A stretch of DNA of 42,379 nt. Origin: a virus. Below the pieces are notes generated by a model, which worked only from the letters and a program-made list of their open reading frames with translations, ran no database searches and had not been told where the DNA came from. This document shows, in pieces, positions 14,128-21,866 of the stretch (the stretch's first letter is position 1; every line of letters begins with the position of its first letter). The stretch is taken from positions 1 to 42,379 of the IMG/VR virus record IMGVR_UViG_3300024259_000006. One strand, written 5' to 3'. The position numbers and the translations under genes are program-made.

Positions 14128-14418
14128 CTTGTACTTTGCCCCAACTGGATAGAAAATAACCACCCCCGCTTTAGTAGGATACGGCGTGCATAGCGTACCC
14201 GACCTTTTTTGTCGTATTAAATACTGCCCGACCGGCGAGGTCAAACTACCCCTTTTTTCAAGATTTTGCAGGAATTCATACTCGCCTTCTAAGGCCCTAT
14301 CTCCCCTTACCCTACGCGAGTAGGGGTAGCCCCTAGATATCGCGCCCTACCCCCCTAGGATTGCGCCATTTCAAGCCTACCGAAATCCTACCCCCTCCAT
14401 AACCCCCAGACCAAGCCT

Positions 14419-14433
14419 CTTTACATTATATAG
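14419..14433 (+). promoter_or_regulatory. CTTTACATTATATAG element, copy 1 (candidate phage promoter)
   Basis: Exact 15-bp match to 17551-17565, which lies just upstream of the terminase genes. Contains TATATA, a possible -10, but no recognisable -35 at the right distance. It lies about 90 bp before the sigma70 promoter of the 14599-14946 gene. The intervening 14434-14510 is purine-rich and has no gene. Confidence 0.45.
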
Positions 14434-14510
14434 AGCAAATCCGCAACTCTAACCTCTAGCCTGACTCTAGGAGGGAGAAAAGAAAAAGGAAAGAAAAAGG
14501 AAAAAGTTCC

Positions 14511-14538
14511 TTGACAAGCCATTTCTATATGGTATACT
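14511..14538 (+). promoter_or_regulatory. sigma70 promoter of the 115-aa gene
   Basis: TTGACA (14511-14516), 16-bp spacer, TATACT (14533-14538). Predicted start of transcription near 14545, which coincides with an in-frame ATG; see the gene entry. Confidence 0.85.
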
Positions 14539-14598
14539 TCACCTATGGCAAGGAAAAGGAGTCTCATTCATCTGGCTAGAAGAAAAAGGAGTAGGAAA

Positions 14599-14946
14599 AT
14601 GGACATTATCAATGTGGAGTTTGACGCCCCTAAGGTCAACATTGCAAAGATTGCAGACGGAACTAACTCAAAGGATGGAATCTGGACCGTAGTTGATGGC
14701 TTTCTTACGTCTATTGAAAGTCAAGGTCGAGCTAGGCGCACTTGTGAAGTGGTTAAGTACGCTATTGGTGATACAGCGTTCGACCTTGTTGAGGTTACGG
14801 ATGCCAACATCACCGAAATCAACATTCTCTCTCGTAGTATCGCTAATAAGATGTTCTCCCACGATGTTCGCAAGAAATATCCTGAACTTTACCCTGCTAA
14901 GGTTGGTGGCGGGAAAACCAAGCAGATTGCCGCAGAACTCATCTAA
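14599..14946 (+). CDS. hypothetical protein in its own transcription unit (115 aa)
   Basis: No family recognised. Composition is typical of a soluble mixed alpha/beta protein (begins MDIINVEFDAPKVNIAKIAD). The start chosen has AAGGAG 7 nt upstream. An in-frame ATG at 14545 would add MARKRSLIHLARRKRSRK, a very basic extension, but it lies at the predicted transcription start and would need leaderless translation. The gene has its own strong sigma70 promoter and a strong terminator, is the only rightward gene in the control region, and faces the leftward small-gene cluster. That setting suits an abundant early protein, perhaps a regulator or host-takeover factor; this is inference. Confidence 0.7.
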   Translation: MDIINVEFDAPKVNIAKIADGTNSKDGIWTVVDGFLTSIESQGRARRTCEVVKYAIGDTAFDLVEVTDANITEINILSRSIANKMFSHDVRKKYPELYPAKVGGGKTKQIAAELI

Positions 14947-14977
14947 GCATATCAAAAGGTAGCACAAACCTTGCCAT

Positions 14978-15008
14978 GGTCCCTAGGCTGTCCCTAGGGG
15001 CCTTTTTT
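14978..15008 (+). terminator. intrinsic terminator of the 115-aa gene
   Basis: Stem GGTCCCTAGG with CCTAGGGGCC (10 pairs, one T-G), loop CTGTC, then TTTTTT. Ends the rightward single-gene unit. Confidence 0.88.
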
Positions 15009-15034
15009 ATTGCCCATATGTGCAGAAACAAAGA

Positions 15035-15070
15035 AAGCCCCCTAACCTAAATGGCTAGGAGGCTTTTCTT
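15035..15070 (-). terminator. bidirectional terminator between converging units
   Basis: Stem AAGCCCCCTAACC (15035-15047) with GGCTAGGAGGCTT (15053-15065), two wobble pairs, T-rich on both strands (TTTTCTT rightward, TTTCTTTG leftward). It closes the leftward small-gene cluster and backs up the terminator at 14978-15008. Confidence 0.75.
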
Positions 15071-15078
15071 ATTGGTTC

Positions 15079-15300
15079 TTATCCTCTACTTAGCTTCCGT
15101 TGGATTCTCTTGAGATAATCCTCTCTACATTCCCAAGAGTACTCATCATCCTCGTCTATCTTCATCCAAGCTAGTACGTCAAACATTGTTTGTAGCTTCA
15201 TCCTTTGACAGCAGGAGAGTTTAGTTCTGCCTCTTGCTGTCCTCTTGGGGGGCATTTGACGCAGTGTGTAGTCGAAGATACTCCAGAAGTTCTTGTTCAT
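15079..15300 (-). CDS. hypothetical protein (73 aa)
   Basis: No family recognised. Start at ATG 15300 (MNKNFWSIFDYTLRQMPPKR), chosen over an upstream in-frame start because it begins just after the stop of the previous gene. Basic middle with two adjacent cysteines, acidic segment DEDDEYSW near the end. Last gene of the leftward small-gene cluster. Confidence 0.6.
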   Translation of the reverse strand: MNKNFWSIFDYTLRQMPPKRTARGRTKLSCCQRMKLQTMFDVLAWMKIDEDDEYSWECREDYLKRIQRKLSRG

Positions 15301-15304
15301 TGTC

Positions 15305-15586
15305 CTAACCTTTCTTGATAACCATACCATCCCTAAAGGGAATAACCTTGCCATCCCGTAGCGTCACATACCATAAGAAGTCCTCTTGGTGAATCCGAAA
15401 GCCTAAATCAAGCTCCTCGCTTGCCTGATTCATCCTTTGCTTTGTGGTGAGAGTATACCAACCGCCGGAGTTTAGGATAATACCATTATGCCCACACTCT
15501 ACAATGGTGGTATGATGGTATGTTACAATCAATCTTCCCTCATACTGTAATACGCCCGTGTTACCCTTCTTAGCTAACTTTACCAT
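15305..15586 (-). CDS. hypothetical protein of a common phage family (93 aa)
   Basis: Start at ATG 15586 with AGGG about 7 nt upstream; a TTG two codons earlier is the alternative. The pattern VTYHHTTIVECGHNGIILNS, then TLTTKQRMNQ, then WYVTLRDGKV resembles a small protein family found in many phages (a beta-rich fold with a TTK-x-R-x-N motif), function unknown. Confidence 0.65.
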   Translation of the reverse strand: MVKLAKKGNTGVLQYEGRLIVTYHHTTIVECGHNGIILNSGGWYTLTTKQRMNQASEELDLGFRIHQEDFLWYVTLRDGKVIPFRDGMVIKKG

Positions 15587-15755
15587 CTTCAAGCCCTTTC
15601 ATGGCTCTCCGACACTCCTCTTGAAACTCCACATTGCCTTTGATATGCGCCAAGGCAAACAATAACCCCAAGTGAGTCAATTGCTTTTCCATCTCTGGAA
15701 TATCTCCGTTTTCCTTTGCGAGCCTAGCGGCGGTTGCGAGTTGCCTAGGATTCAT
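15570..15755 (-). CDS. hypothetical helical protein (61 aa)
   Basis: No family recognised; predicted all-helical (MNPRQLATAARLAKENGDIP). Overlaps the genes on both sides by a few bases. Confidence 0.6.
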   Translation of the reverse strand: MNPRQLATAARLAKENGDIPEMEKQLTHLGLLFALAHIKGNVEFQEECRRAMKGLEDGKVS

Positions 15756-15873
15756 CCTCTACCCTTTCCAATTTCCTCAACTTATCGAGAGTCTCTTGAC
15801 ATTGCGCCAAGAGACTAGTGTAACGCTTTATGAGTCTTTCCATTTCCTTTATCAGGCTATCTGTTGTTGGCAT
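15745..15873 (-). CDS. small coiled-coil protein (42 aa)
   Basis: Short ORF: MPTTDSLIKEMERLIKRYTS followed by a Leu-rich heptad-like stretch (LLAQCQETLDKLRKLERV). AAGGA lies upstream of the ATG, and its TAG overlaps the start of the next gene, as elsewhere in this cluster. Likely forms a helical dimer; function unknown. Confidence 0.5.
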   Translation of the reverse strand: MPTTDSLIKEMERLIKRYTSLLAQCQETLDKLRKLERVEDES

Positions 15874-15876
15874 GGT

Positions 15877-16080
15877 CTATTCCTTGTTATACAGTTTGCC
15901 GATAATTCCCCCTTGGCATGCCTTGTCTGTTGGAATTGTTACAATCATCTTGGGTTCTACATCCAGAATTCCTATACTACTTTGAGAGTCTAGCATTTCC
16001 CACGTCCAGCGCTTGCCTTTGGGCTTGCTTCGGTCAAGGCTACCACGTTCTAGGGTTACTCTCATCCTGTAAGTTGCCAT
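15877..16080 (-). CDS. hypothetical protein (67 aa)
   Basis: Start at ATG 16080 (MATYRMRVTLERGSLDRSKP) with AGAGGT upstream; the longer in-frame reading lacks a good site. Contains a Trp-rich strand (KRWTWEM) and a beta-rich C-terminus. No family recognised. Confidence 0.6.
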   Translation of the reverse strand: MATYRMRVTLERGSLDRSKPKGKRWTWEMLDSQSSIGILDVEPKMIVTIPTDKACQGGIIGKLYNKE

Positions 16081-16145
16081 AATTCTACCTCTCAAGTTAG
16101 GCCATGCCATATTACATGGCCTTTGGGGATTGCATATCATTCTCT

Positions 16146-16349
16146 TTAGGGATGCAGCCTAGATGAGAGGACATCGGCTTTCAACAAAAGCCTAGCCTTG
16201 ATCGGTGCATCATCTTGGATACTCGAAAGCATATCAGCGACACCTTCACAATAATGCGCCCATTCATGGGAAAGTTGCGACTTCTCCTGATTGGCCCGAC
16301 TTGCCTGGTTCAATCGCTTTTCGATAATGCAATAGTCAACGCTAATCAT
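16146..16349 (-). CDS. hypothetical helical protein (67 aa)
   Basis: No family recognised. Predicted helical, with LSHEWAHYCEGVADML in the middle. The ATG has an AGGAGATAGGAAAG leader. Confidence 0.6.
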   Translation of the reverse strand: MISVDYCIIEKRLNQASRANQEKSQLSHEWAHYCEGVADMLSSIQDDAPIKARLLLKADVLSSRLHP

Positions 16350-16402
16350 CTTTCCTATCTCCTAAAAGCCTAGGGCCAATTCCCTAGGCGGTCTTGTGAA
16401 TG

Positions 16403-16645
16403 CTATACCTTGGACCAACCGCCGGGAGCTTGCCAATTCTCGACAATCTCAAAGCGTAACTTTGCGGCTGATTTGATTGTAACATCCCGTCCCGTATCTA
16501 GGTTAGTCGCTCTGTAATGAGTCCTACCAGGCGCATACGGGTTCCTTCCTTGTCTCTGGACTTCCTCCTCAAGCCTAACCTTGACAAGCCTACCAGAAAT
16601 CCGCGCAACGTACACCTTGTCGATTGCAATGTCTTTCTTGAGCAT
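16403..16645 (-). CDS. hypothetical protein of a common phage family (80 aa)
   Basis: VYVARISGRLVKVRLEEE, then RYRATNLDTGRDVTIKSAAKL-type sequence, matches a small protein seen across many phage genomes (ARVSGRL ... V-x-NLxTGR ... KSAAKxR). Function unknown. Start at ATG 16645 with GGAG nine bases upstream; a TTG at 16669 would add eight residues and overlap the mini-gene upstream. Confidence 0.65.
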   Translation of the reverse strand: MLKKDIAIDKVYVARISGRLVKVRLEEEVQRQGRNPYAPGRTHYRATNLDTGRDVTIKSAAKLRFEIVENWQAPGGWSKV

Positions 16646-16665
16646 AGGTCTAATCTCCGTATTGT

Positions 16666-16746
16666 TCAATGAGAATCACAATACTCCGCGCAAATTTCCG
16701 GCTCAAAGATCAACTCTCCGCAAATCTCGCAATAGTGCTCTGCCAT
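16666..16746 (-). CDS. candidate 26-aa zinc-knuckle peptide
   Basis: Tiny ORF: MAEHYCEICGELIFEPEICA then EYCDSH. Four cysteines and terminal His fit a single zinc site. CGGAGAG is well placed before the ATG. Length makes the call uncertain, but the CxxC pairs match the zinc-ribbon theme of this genome. Confidence 0.5.
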   Translation of the reverse strand: MAEHYCEICGELIFEPEICAEYCDSH

Positions 16747-16792
16747 TATTCTACTCTCCGAAAGAAGTAACGTTCACCATCCCAAACGCCCA

Positions 16793-16814
16793 AAAGGCTA
16801 CCCCGTAGGGTAGC
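16793..16814 (-). terminator. hairpin with TACG loop, possible weak terminator or attenuator
   Basis: Read leftward: GCTACCC, loop TACG, GGGTAGC, then CTTTTG. The closing C-UACG-G is a UNCG-type tetraloop, which is very stable in RNA. The T-run is short, so it may slow or only partly stop transcription after the 88-aa gene. Confidence 0.5.
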
Positions 16815-16831
16815 GATTTGGAAGCTTGAAG

Positions 16832-17098
16832 CTAATCTACTGCCGAATATACATCGTTGACATGCTCGGTCGTTAGACGCTCACTAAAGGGGTAGAACTT
16901 GCCTTGCTTCCAATAGCCTTTATAGCTATTGGGAGTGTCGCCAACTTCAAGTGCCGGTATTTTACTCGGGTTTGTGTACGTTGTAATAGAGGCTTCGCAA
17001 AAGTCTATATGAATACAATGGCAACCCGGAAACTTCAAGCTTTGTGCCTTCATAAGCCTTTGTACGTCTGCATCATTTGCCACTTGCGTATAGATCAT
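16832..17098 (-). CDS. hypothetical protein, first gene of leftward small-gene cluster (88 aa)
   Basis: No family recognised. Contains FPGCHCIHIDFCEAS in the middle, a Cys/His cluster. Start at ATG 17098 with TTGGAG about 10 nt upstream; a GTG at 17140 would lie at the predicted transcription start and require leaderless translation. Confidence 0.6.
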   Translation of the reverse strand: MIYTQVANDADVQRLMKAQSLKFPGCHCIHIDFCEASITTYTNPSKIPALEVGDTPNSYKGYWKQGKFYPFSERLTTEHVNDVYSAVD

Positions 17099-17147
17099 GC
17101 CACTAATCTCCAAAAGAAGTAACGCTATCCTCTGCTTCACTGACTGA

Positions 17148-17175
17148 ATTTTACCATATCAAGAAAGAATGTCAA
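17148..17175 (-). promoter_or_regulatory. sigma70 promoter of the leftward small-gene cluster
   Basis: Reading leftward: TTGACA (17170-17175), 16-bp spacer, TAAAAT (17148-17153). Transcription would begin near 17141 and run to the terminator at 15035-15070. Confidence 0.82.
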
Positions 17176-17550
17176 GCTTATTATTCTGGAATCCCCATCT
17201 TTTGTTTTGGACTTGCATCTAGTATCCTAGAATCAGTCTAATAAGTTAGACTCCAGCCTTGTCCCATAGAATGTAAAGTCTATTAGCAACTTCCATGCCA
17301 AACTCCAGCCCGGGCCACAAGAGTATCATTTACTCTTGAGAACAATCACTTACTATCAACCCAAAGCCCTCCCCCACGGTCCCCCCGCGGCCCCCCGATG
17401 TATGTATGTTGCCTCTCCCCTAAAAAATTTTAATTTTACACCCATGAGTTTTCTCCACTTAGATAGGGGAAAGGTAGGGGTTTAGCTTCTTCCCATGAGG
17501 GTTCTTTACAAGGGGGGTTTATGTGGTATTATAGCTCTTAGACTTTAGGG
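17176..17550. other. non-coding leader between leftward cluster and structural operon
   Basis: No gene seen. It holds a perfect inverted repeat AGTCTAA/TTAGACT (17235-17252), a weaker leftward relative of the CTTTACATT element (17263-17278), another perfect inverted repeat CAAGAGTA/TACTCTTG (17318-17338), and a strongly C/G-rich stretch (about 17360-17400). These could be operator or packaging-related sites; the terminase genes follow directly. Confidence 0.5.
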
Positions 17551-17565
17551 CTTTACATTATATAG
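17551..17565 (+). promoter_or_regulatory. CTTTACATTATATAG element, copy 2, upstream of terminase (candidate late promoter)
   Basis: Exact copy of 14419-14433. It lies 25 bp before the terminase small subunit start codon, the right place for the promoter of the structural operon. No good sigma70 -35 is present at 16-18 bp, suggesting a promoter that needs a phage activator. Confidence 0.5.
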
Positions 17566-17589
17566 GGCTTCTCGGAAAAGGAGAGAGTT

Positions 17590-18153
17590 ATGGAAGAAGT
17601 TAAAAAGCTAATAGAGAAAGATAGTGAGCTGTCTGATTTTGGCCTTCTTGAGGAGAAGGTTGTATTGGATAGTATTCCTGCGCTGAAGGATTCACTTAAG
17701 ATTAATAGTAATCAGCGGGAAGCTATGTATATGTTGATTACAGGGGTTTCTAAAGAGGAAGTAGCGAGAAGTTTGGGGATTGGTTATAAGGTTGTTAATA
17801 GGATGCTGGAGAATCCCCTCTTTAGGGCTGAGTTAGCTAGAATGCAGCATAGGCTTGAGGAGAAGACGTTAGCTAGTATTGCTAAGAGTAGGGCTGTGGA
17901 GGTAGCTAAGGCTGTTATTAGGGAAGCTGCTCCGGATAGTGCGAAGAATCTTGTTAAGTTATCTAATGAAGCTGAGAGTGAGCAGACTAAGCTTAAGGCT
18001 AATACTGAGATTCTTGATAGGGCTGGAGTTGGTGGGAGAGTTGAGACTTCAGCGACGAATAATAATGTTTATATTGAGATGAATGAAGGTATGGCTGCCT
18101 TCTTTGAGCAGACTGGAACTAAGGGTGGAACTATTGAAGTTGAGAGTATATGA
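17590..18153 (+). CDS. terS: terminase small subunit (187 aa)
   Basis: N-terminal DNA-binding part with a helix-turn-helix (NQREAMYMLITGVSKEEVAR, then LGIGYKVVNRML), followed by helices (MQHRLEEKTLASIAKS, ILDRAGVGGRVE) typical of phage small terminases. It recognises the packaging site and recruits the large subunit, whose gene overlaps it by 4 bp. AAAAGGAGAGAG precedes the ATG. First gene of the rightward structural operon. Confidence 0.78.
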   Translation: MEEVKKLIEKDSELSDFGLLEEKVVLDSIPALKDSLKINSNQREAMYMLITGVSKEEVARSLGIGYKVVNRMLENPLFRAELARMQHRLEEKTLASIAKSRAVEVAKAVIREAAPDSAKNLVKLSNEAESEQTKLKANTEILDRAGVGGRVETSATNNNVYIEMNEGMAAFFEQTGTKGGTIEVESI

Positions 18154-19814
18154 GATCCACTAAGTTAACTCCTAAGACTCTTGAGAAACTTAAGTATTAT
18201 GTCTTGGGGTCTTTTAAGAATTTCTGTCATATAGTTTGGAGTAATGAGTGGTTTGATATGGATTTCCATGGGCCACTTTGTGACTTCCTGCAAGATGGGA
18301 ATTCGGAAGATAAGCAGATTATCATGCCGCGCAGTCATCTTAAGACTACTATTGTTACTCAGCTTTACTCTATCTGGAGAGCACTTAATAACCCGGAAAT
18401 CAGAATCCTTATAGTTCAGAACTCAGAAGCTAATGCTATTAAGACTGTTAGAGGGATTAGGCAGATCCTAGAGGATAATGGGCAGATTCAAGCCCTTTTC
18501 TCCGAGCTAATTCCTACGAATAAGAGGAAAGTAAAGTGGACTGACTCGGAAGTTACTCTTGTTAGGAAGGGTTCTTTTAGGGAGCCAACTTGGGAAGCAG
18601 CCGGGACGAATAGTAATGTTGTCTCTAAGCACTATGATCTTATTATAGAAGATGATACTTGTGCTCCTAGGAAGGATGAGATGCGTGGTGGGGGTTCTTC
18701 TCTTGAGCATATGGAGATCATGCCTTCTAGGGATGAGATTGAGAAGGCAGTTGGTTTTCATAAGCTGACTATGCCCCTTGCTGTTGATCTTAAGAATTTC
18801 CAGAGGTTGTTTGTTGGGACAAGATGGGCACCTTATGATACTATTTCTTATATCCTTGAGTCTGAGTCCTCCCCTAAGGATGATGCAGGGAATGAAGTTA
18901 GGTTTTATGATACCTTTGATGTAAAAGCTATAGATGATGTAGGGAATCCGAGATACAAGAGGATGGATCATAAGGGACTTAATTCCTTAAAGAAGAACTT
19001 AGGGAATTATATGTTTCATATGCTTTATTTGAATACTCCTCTTGATAGCTCGCATATGAAGTTCAAGCCTGGGAATATAAAGTACTTCACTCATGTTCCT
19101 GTAGCTGGTGGGACTGACTTTGTGCTTGACTTAGAGGAAGTTGATAAAGATCCAGTTGTTACTATAGATCCGGCTGATCCTCCTACAGGGAAGAAAGATC
19201 AGTGTAATAGTGCTGTGGTTTGTGCCGTTGATAGTGAGAAGGGCTTGTTTGTCCTGGATTATAAGGCAGGGCATTTCACAGAGAAGGAAATCATAGAAGC
19301 ATCCTTTATCATGGCCGATCAGTTTGATGCTTTTGTTATTAGGATTGAGACAGATAGATACCCGCATATGATAGCTTCCTTTCAGATAGCTAAGCGGAAG
19401 CATATGGCAGCTAGGTTTAATCAGGGCTTACCTAAGAAGACATACTCCATTCAGGGAGTCAAGAGTAAGGGTAGGAATAAGGAAACTAGAATAATGCGCC
19501 TAGCTCCTATAGCTGATTATGGACTCCTCTTCCTGAGAAGGCATATGACTGAGCTAGAGAAGGAAATGTTCACATTCCCTAATGGAGCTACAAATGATAT
19601 CCTTGATGCGCTAGCGTATCAAGTTGATGGTACTATGAGAATCCCCTCTTACGAAACTCCTATTGAGCCGGTTGTGCTACCTGCTAATACTATCTCATTT
19701 GAGGAGATTATGGGATCTGTGAATAATAGAGTGCGTTCGGCTGGAAATAGCTACGACTCTTTATTCGCTAATCAAAGAGGGGATTCTCAACTTTCTCTTT
19801 CTAGGTGGAACTAA
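18150..19814 (+). CDS. terL: terminase large subunit (554 aa)
   Basis: DNA-packaging motor with N-terminal ATPase and C-terminal nuclease. The ATPase loop is MPRSHLKTTIVTQLYSIWRA (from about residue 53), the family's variant Walker A. Walker B is YDLIIEDDT, followed by FVGTRW as a coupling motif. The RNase H-like nuclease starts at VVTIDPADP (first acidic residue) and ends with NDILDALAYQ. Packaging of headful or site-specific type cannot be decided from these motifs. Confidence 0.95.
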   Translation: MRSTKLTPKTLEKLKYYVLGSFKNFCHIVWSNEWFDMDFHGPLCDFLQDGNSEDKQIIMPRSHLKTTIVTQLYSIWRALNNPEIRILIVQNSEANAIKTVRGIRQILEDNGQIQALFSELIPTNKRKVKWTDSEVTLVRKGSFREPTWEAAGTNSNVVSKHYDLIIEDDTCAPRKDEMRGGGSSLEHMEIMPSRDEIEKAVGFHKLTMPLAVDLKNFQRLFVGTRWAPYDTISYILESESSPKDDAGNEVRFYDTFDVKAIDDVGNPRYKRMDHKGLNSLKKNLGNYMFHMLYLNTPLDSSHMKFKPGNIKYFTHVPVAGGTDFVLDLEEVDKDPVVTIDPADPPTGKKDQCNSAVVCAVDSEKGLFVLDYKAGHFTEKEIIEASFIMADQFDAFVIRIETDRYPHMIASFQIAKRKHMAARFNQGLPKKTYSIQGVKSKGRNKETRIMRLAPIADYGLLFLRRHMTELEKEMFTFPNGATNDILDALAYQVDGTMRIPSYETPIEPVVLPANTISFEEIMGSVNNRVRSAGNSYDSLFANQRGDSQLSLSRWN

Positions 19815-21622
19815 TGTCTGAAGATATGGATACAAGGCAGGAATTCTCTGAGACTCCTTCTATTGCTAAGTGGAGGAATCTTATTGACCAAGCTCAGCAT
19901 TATAAGGAGAAGTATGGGAACTCCAGGGCTTGGAAGAGATATAGGCAGTATGTTAGGGGGCATTTTGGTGGGTATACTCCTGGGTCTCTTGAGACTGCTC
20001 CTGATTTTGGTATCCTACCGTATAACGTAACCTATGCTCAGATGAATACCCTTGTGCCGAATATCTACTATCGGAATCCTTATATAAACATAACTCCTAG
20101 ATTCGGCTCAGGGATGGACTTCCAGAGTAAGGCTGTTGAGGGAATTATAAACTGGCTTGTGCATGAGTTGGACTTTAAGGGGACATTTAAGAGAGCTATT
20201 AAAGATTGTTATACTTGCGGGAGAGGGATTATAAAGTGCGGGTATGACTCACAGTATGCTCTTGACCTAGAGAATGGTAGGAGTAGGGGTGAGTTAGCTC
20301 AGATGAATAGGAAAGGAACTAGGAGGATTCAGTATAATGCTAAGGTTCTTCCTGGAATGCCTTGGTTACTTAGGACTAATCCTGATGCTTTCTTGGTTCC
20401 TTTTGGGATTCTTGGAATAGATGATTCCCCTTGGTTGGATCATGTTATTCTGCGGAATACTATTGACCTTAGGAATGATCCCTTTTATACGAATGTAAAG
20501 GATGTAGGTAGGACTCACTTTAACGCTATGTACGCGACTAAGAATAATGAGTCCTTTTATAATGATATTGATAATGAAATAGATATCACCGAGATGCATG
20601 AGATTAGGGACATGAGTAGAGGGGAAGTGCAAACTCTTGTCTTTGGTACGCAGGCTAATCATAGGGTTATAAGGAAAGCAGAGCATGATCCTATGCAGAT
20701 AGATGGTCCTCCTTTTGTTGACTTTACTTTTAATGAGGATCCGGAATACTACTGGAATCCAAGTGATGCAGCTCTCCTTGAGCCACAGCAGCTTGAGTTG
20801 AATGACGCTAGAACGCAGGCCATGAGACTTAGGAGACTTCTGCTCTCTAGAATCCTAGTAGATGAAGGTATGATCTCTGATGAAGAGATAGCTAAGATGG
20901 TTGGTCCTATGCCTGATGCTGTGGTTAGGATTAAGGGTACTCCTAATGCTAGCTTTACGCAGCTTAATCATCATATTCCGCAGGACTTACTCCAATGGAC
21001 TAACGCTATTGTTGATGATGTAGAGGGACTTACAGGTATCGGTAAGAATCAGCAAGGTGGTTTTGCTGGAGCTAGGACTACCGCTACGGAAGTTTCTCAA
21101 GTAGCTGCTGGAGCTAACCTCAGACTCTCTGAGAGAAGAGATATCGTAGGTGATGCTATTGGTAGAGCCTCTAGGAAAACACTCCAGACTATCTTTAAGT
21201 TCTGGGACCAGGAGAGAGTTGTTGAGGTGGTTGGTATAGAGGGAGCTAAGTATTGGGTCTCTGTTACCCCTTCTCAACTTAAGCATGAGTATAACTTAAA
21301 GGTAGATGTTGAGTCACTTACTCCTATGAGTAAGGAAGCTAAGAAGAGGGATATTCTTAATGTCCTACAGGTTGTAGGGAATAATCCTAGGGTTAATGTT
21401 GATTATCTTATGAACCTACTCCTCAGGGAGTATGACTGGATTGATGCCCTTAAGGTTCTCCCGGAAGCTCCTGAGAGTCAAGCTCTCTCACAGCAAGGGC
21501 AGGCTCTTCCCTTTAATGATTTCCAGACTCTTCAAGGTGGACTTGCAGGTAATCCTACAGCCTTAGGACAGAGGGCTGAGACAAATGCTAATGTTCTTAG
21601 AGGGAGGCTTAGGAGTGCCTAA
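19814..21622 (+). CDS. portal protein (602 aa)
   Basis: Forms the twelve-part ring at the capsid vertex through which DNA enters. Placement after terL, length, and features such as ILPYNVTYAQMNTLVPNIYY near the N-terminus and the helical stem-like region with LTGIGKNQQGG, ARTTATEVSQVA and GRASRKTL are typical of podovirus-type portals. ATG at 19814 follows AGGTGG and overlaps the terL stop; a GTG three codons earlier is the alternative. Confidence 0.88.
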   Translation: MSEDMDTRQEFSETPSIAKWRNLIDQAQHYKEKYGNSRAWKRYRQYVRGHFGGYTPGSLETAPDFGILPYNVTYAQMNTLVPNIYYRNPYINITPRFGSGMDFQSKAVEGIINWLVHELDFKGTFKRAIKDCYTCGRGIIKCGYDSQYALDLENGRSRGELAQMNRKGTRRIQYNAKVLPGMPWLLRTNPDAFLVPFGILGIDDSPWLDHVILRNTIDLRNDPFYTNVKDVGRTHFNAMYATKNNESFYNDIDNEIDITEMHEIRDMSRGEVQTLVFGTQANHRVIRKAEHDPMQIDGPPFVDFTFNEDPEYYWNPSDAALLEPQQLELNDARTQAMRLRRLLLSRILVDEGMISDEEIAKMVGPMPDAVVRIKGTPNASFTQLNHHIPQDLLQWTNAIVDDVEGLTGIGKNQQGGFAGARTTATEVSQVAAGANLRLSERRDIVGDAIGRASRKTLQTIFKFWDQERVVEVVGIEGAKYWVSVTPSQLKHEYNLKVDVESLTPMSKEAKKRDILNVLQVVGNNPRVNVDYLMNLLLREYDWIDALKVLPEAPESQALSQQGQALPFNDFQTLQGGLAGNPTALGQRAETNANVLRGRLRSA

Positions 21623-21866
21623 TTACGATTATACCTGTTCGTCTTGCTTGAACGAATGGACAGAAAACGTTATGATAGCTCAGCGGAATAGAGTAAAGTG
21701 TTCCTGTGGGGAGAAAGCTACTCTTCAGATTAGAGCACCCGGTGTTTCTGCCTTTAAGCCAATGTGGTTTAGGGATATAGATGTTAAACCTATGTTTATT
21801 AGTTCTAAGAGAGAACTGAAAGATGAATGCGACAAGCGAGGACTCATTGCAACAAGACTCACATAA
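21615..21866 (+). CDS. FmdB-like zinc-ribbon protein (83 aa)
   Basis: Starts at GTG 21615 inside the end of the portal gene, giving MPNYDYTCSSCLNEW, the usual beginning of FmdB-type zinc ribbons, with CSCG completing the four ligands. Such proteins are common next to phage portal or capsid genes; function unknown. The C-terminus has KPMWFRDIDVKPMFI, often seen in phage versions. Confidence 0.75.
   Translation: MPNYDYTCSSCLNEWTENVMIAQRNRVKCSCGEKATLQIRAPGVSAFKPMWFRDIDVKPMFISSKRELKDECDKRGLIATRLT

Larger units (their letters stand above)
13562..14418. other. non-coding control region, candidate replication origin
   Basis: About 860 bp without a convincing gene between diverging transcription units. 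It holds an almost pure A/T run (13717-13753), three TGAAAAACCAG direct repeats, and perfect inverted repeats: TGTAGG/CCTACA (13754-13770), AATGTGAG/CTCACATT (13775-13797), GTCATAA/TTATGAC (13966-13998) and AATCCCCTA/TAGGGGATT (14102-14127). Runs of C and G are frequent. AT-rich DNA, iteron-like repeats and palindromes next to early promoters are typical of an origin, but no initiator protein is known here. A 52-aa ORF at 13994-14152 (+) without a ribosome site and an opposing TTG-start ORF at 13981-14244 (-) are not supported. Confidence 0.5.

Noticed and set aside
13981-14244. 87-aa leftward ORF in the control region
   Set aside because: TTG start, composition typical of random sequence, and it covers palindromes and direct repeats. 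A competing 52-aa rightward ORF (13994-14152) has no ribosome site. Neither is supported enough to call.
17318-17338. CAAGAGTA/TACTCTTG hairpin as a terminator
   Set aside because: No T-run on either strand; kept only as an inverted repeat of unknown role.
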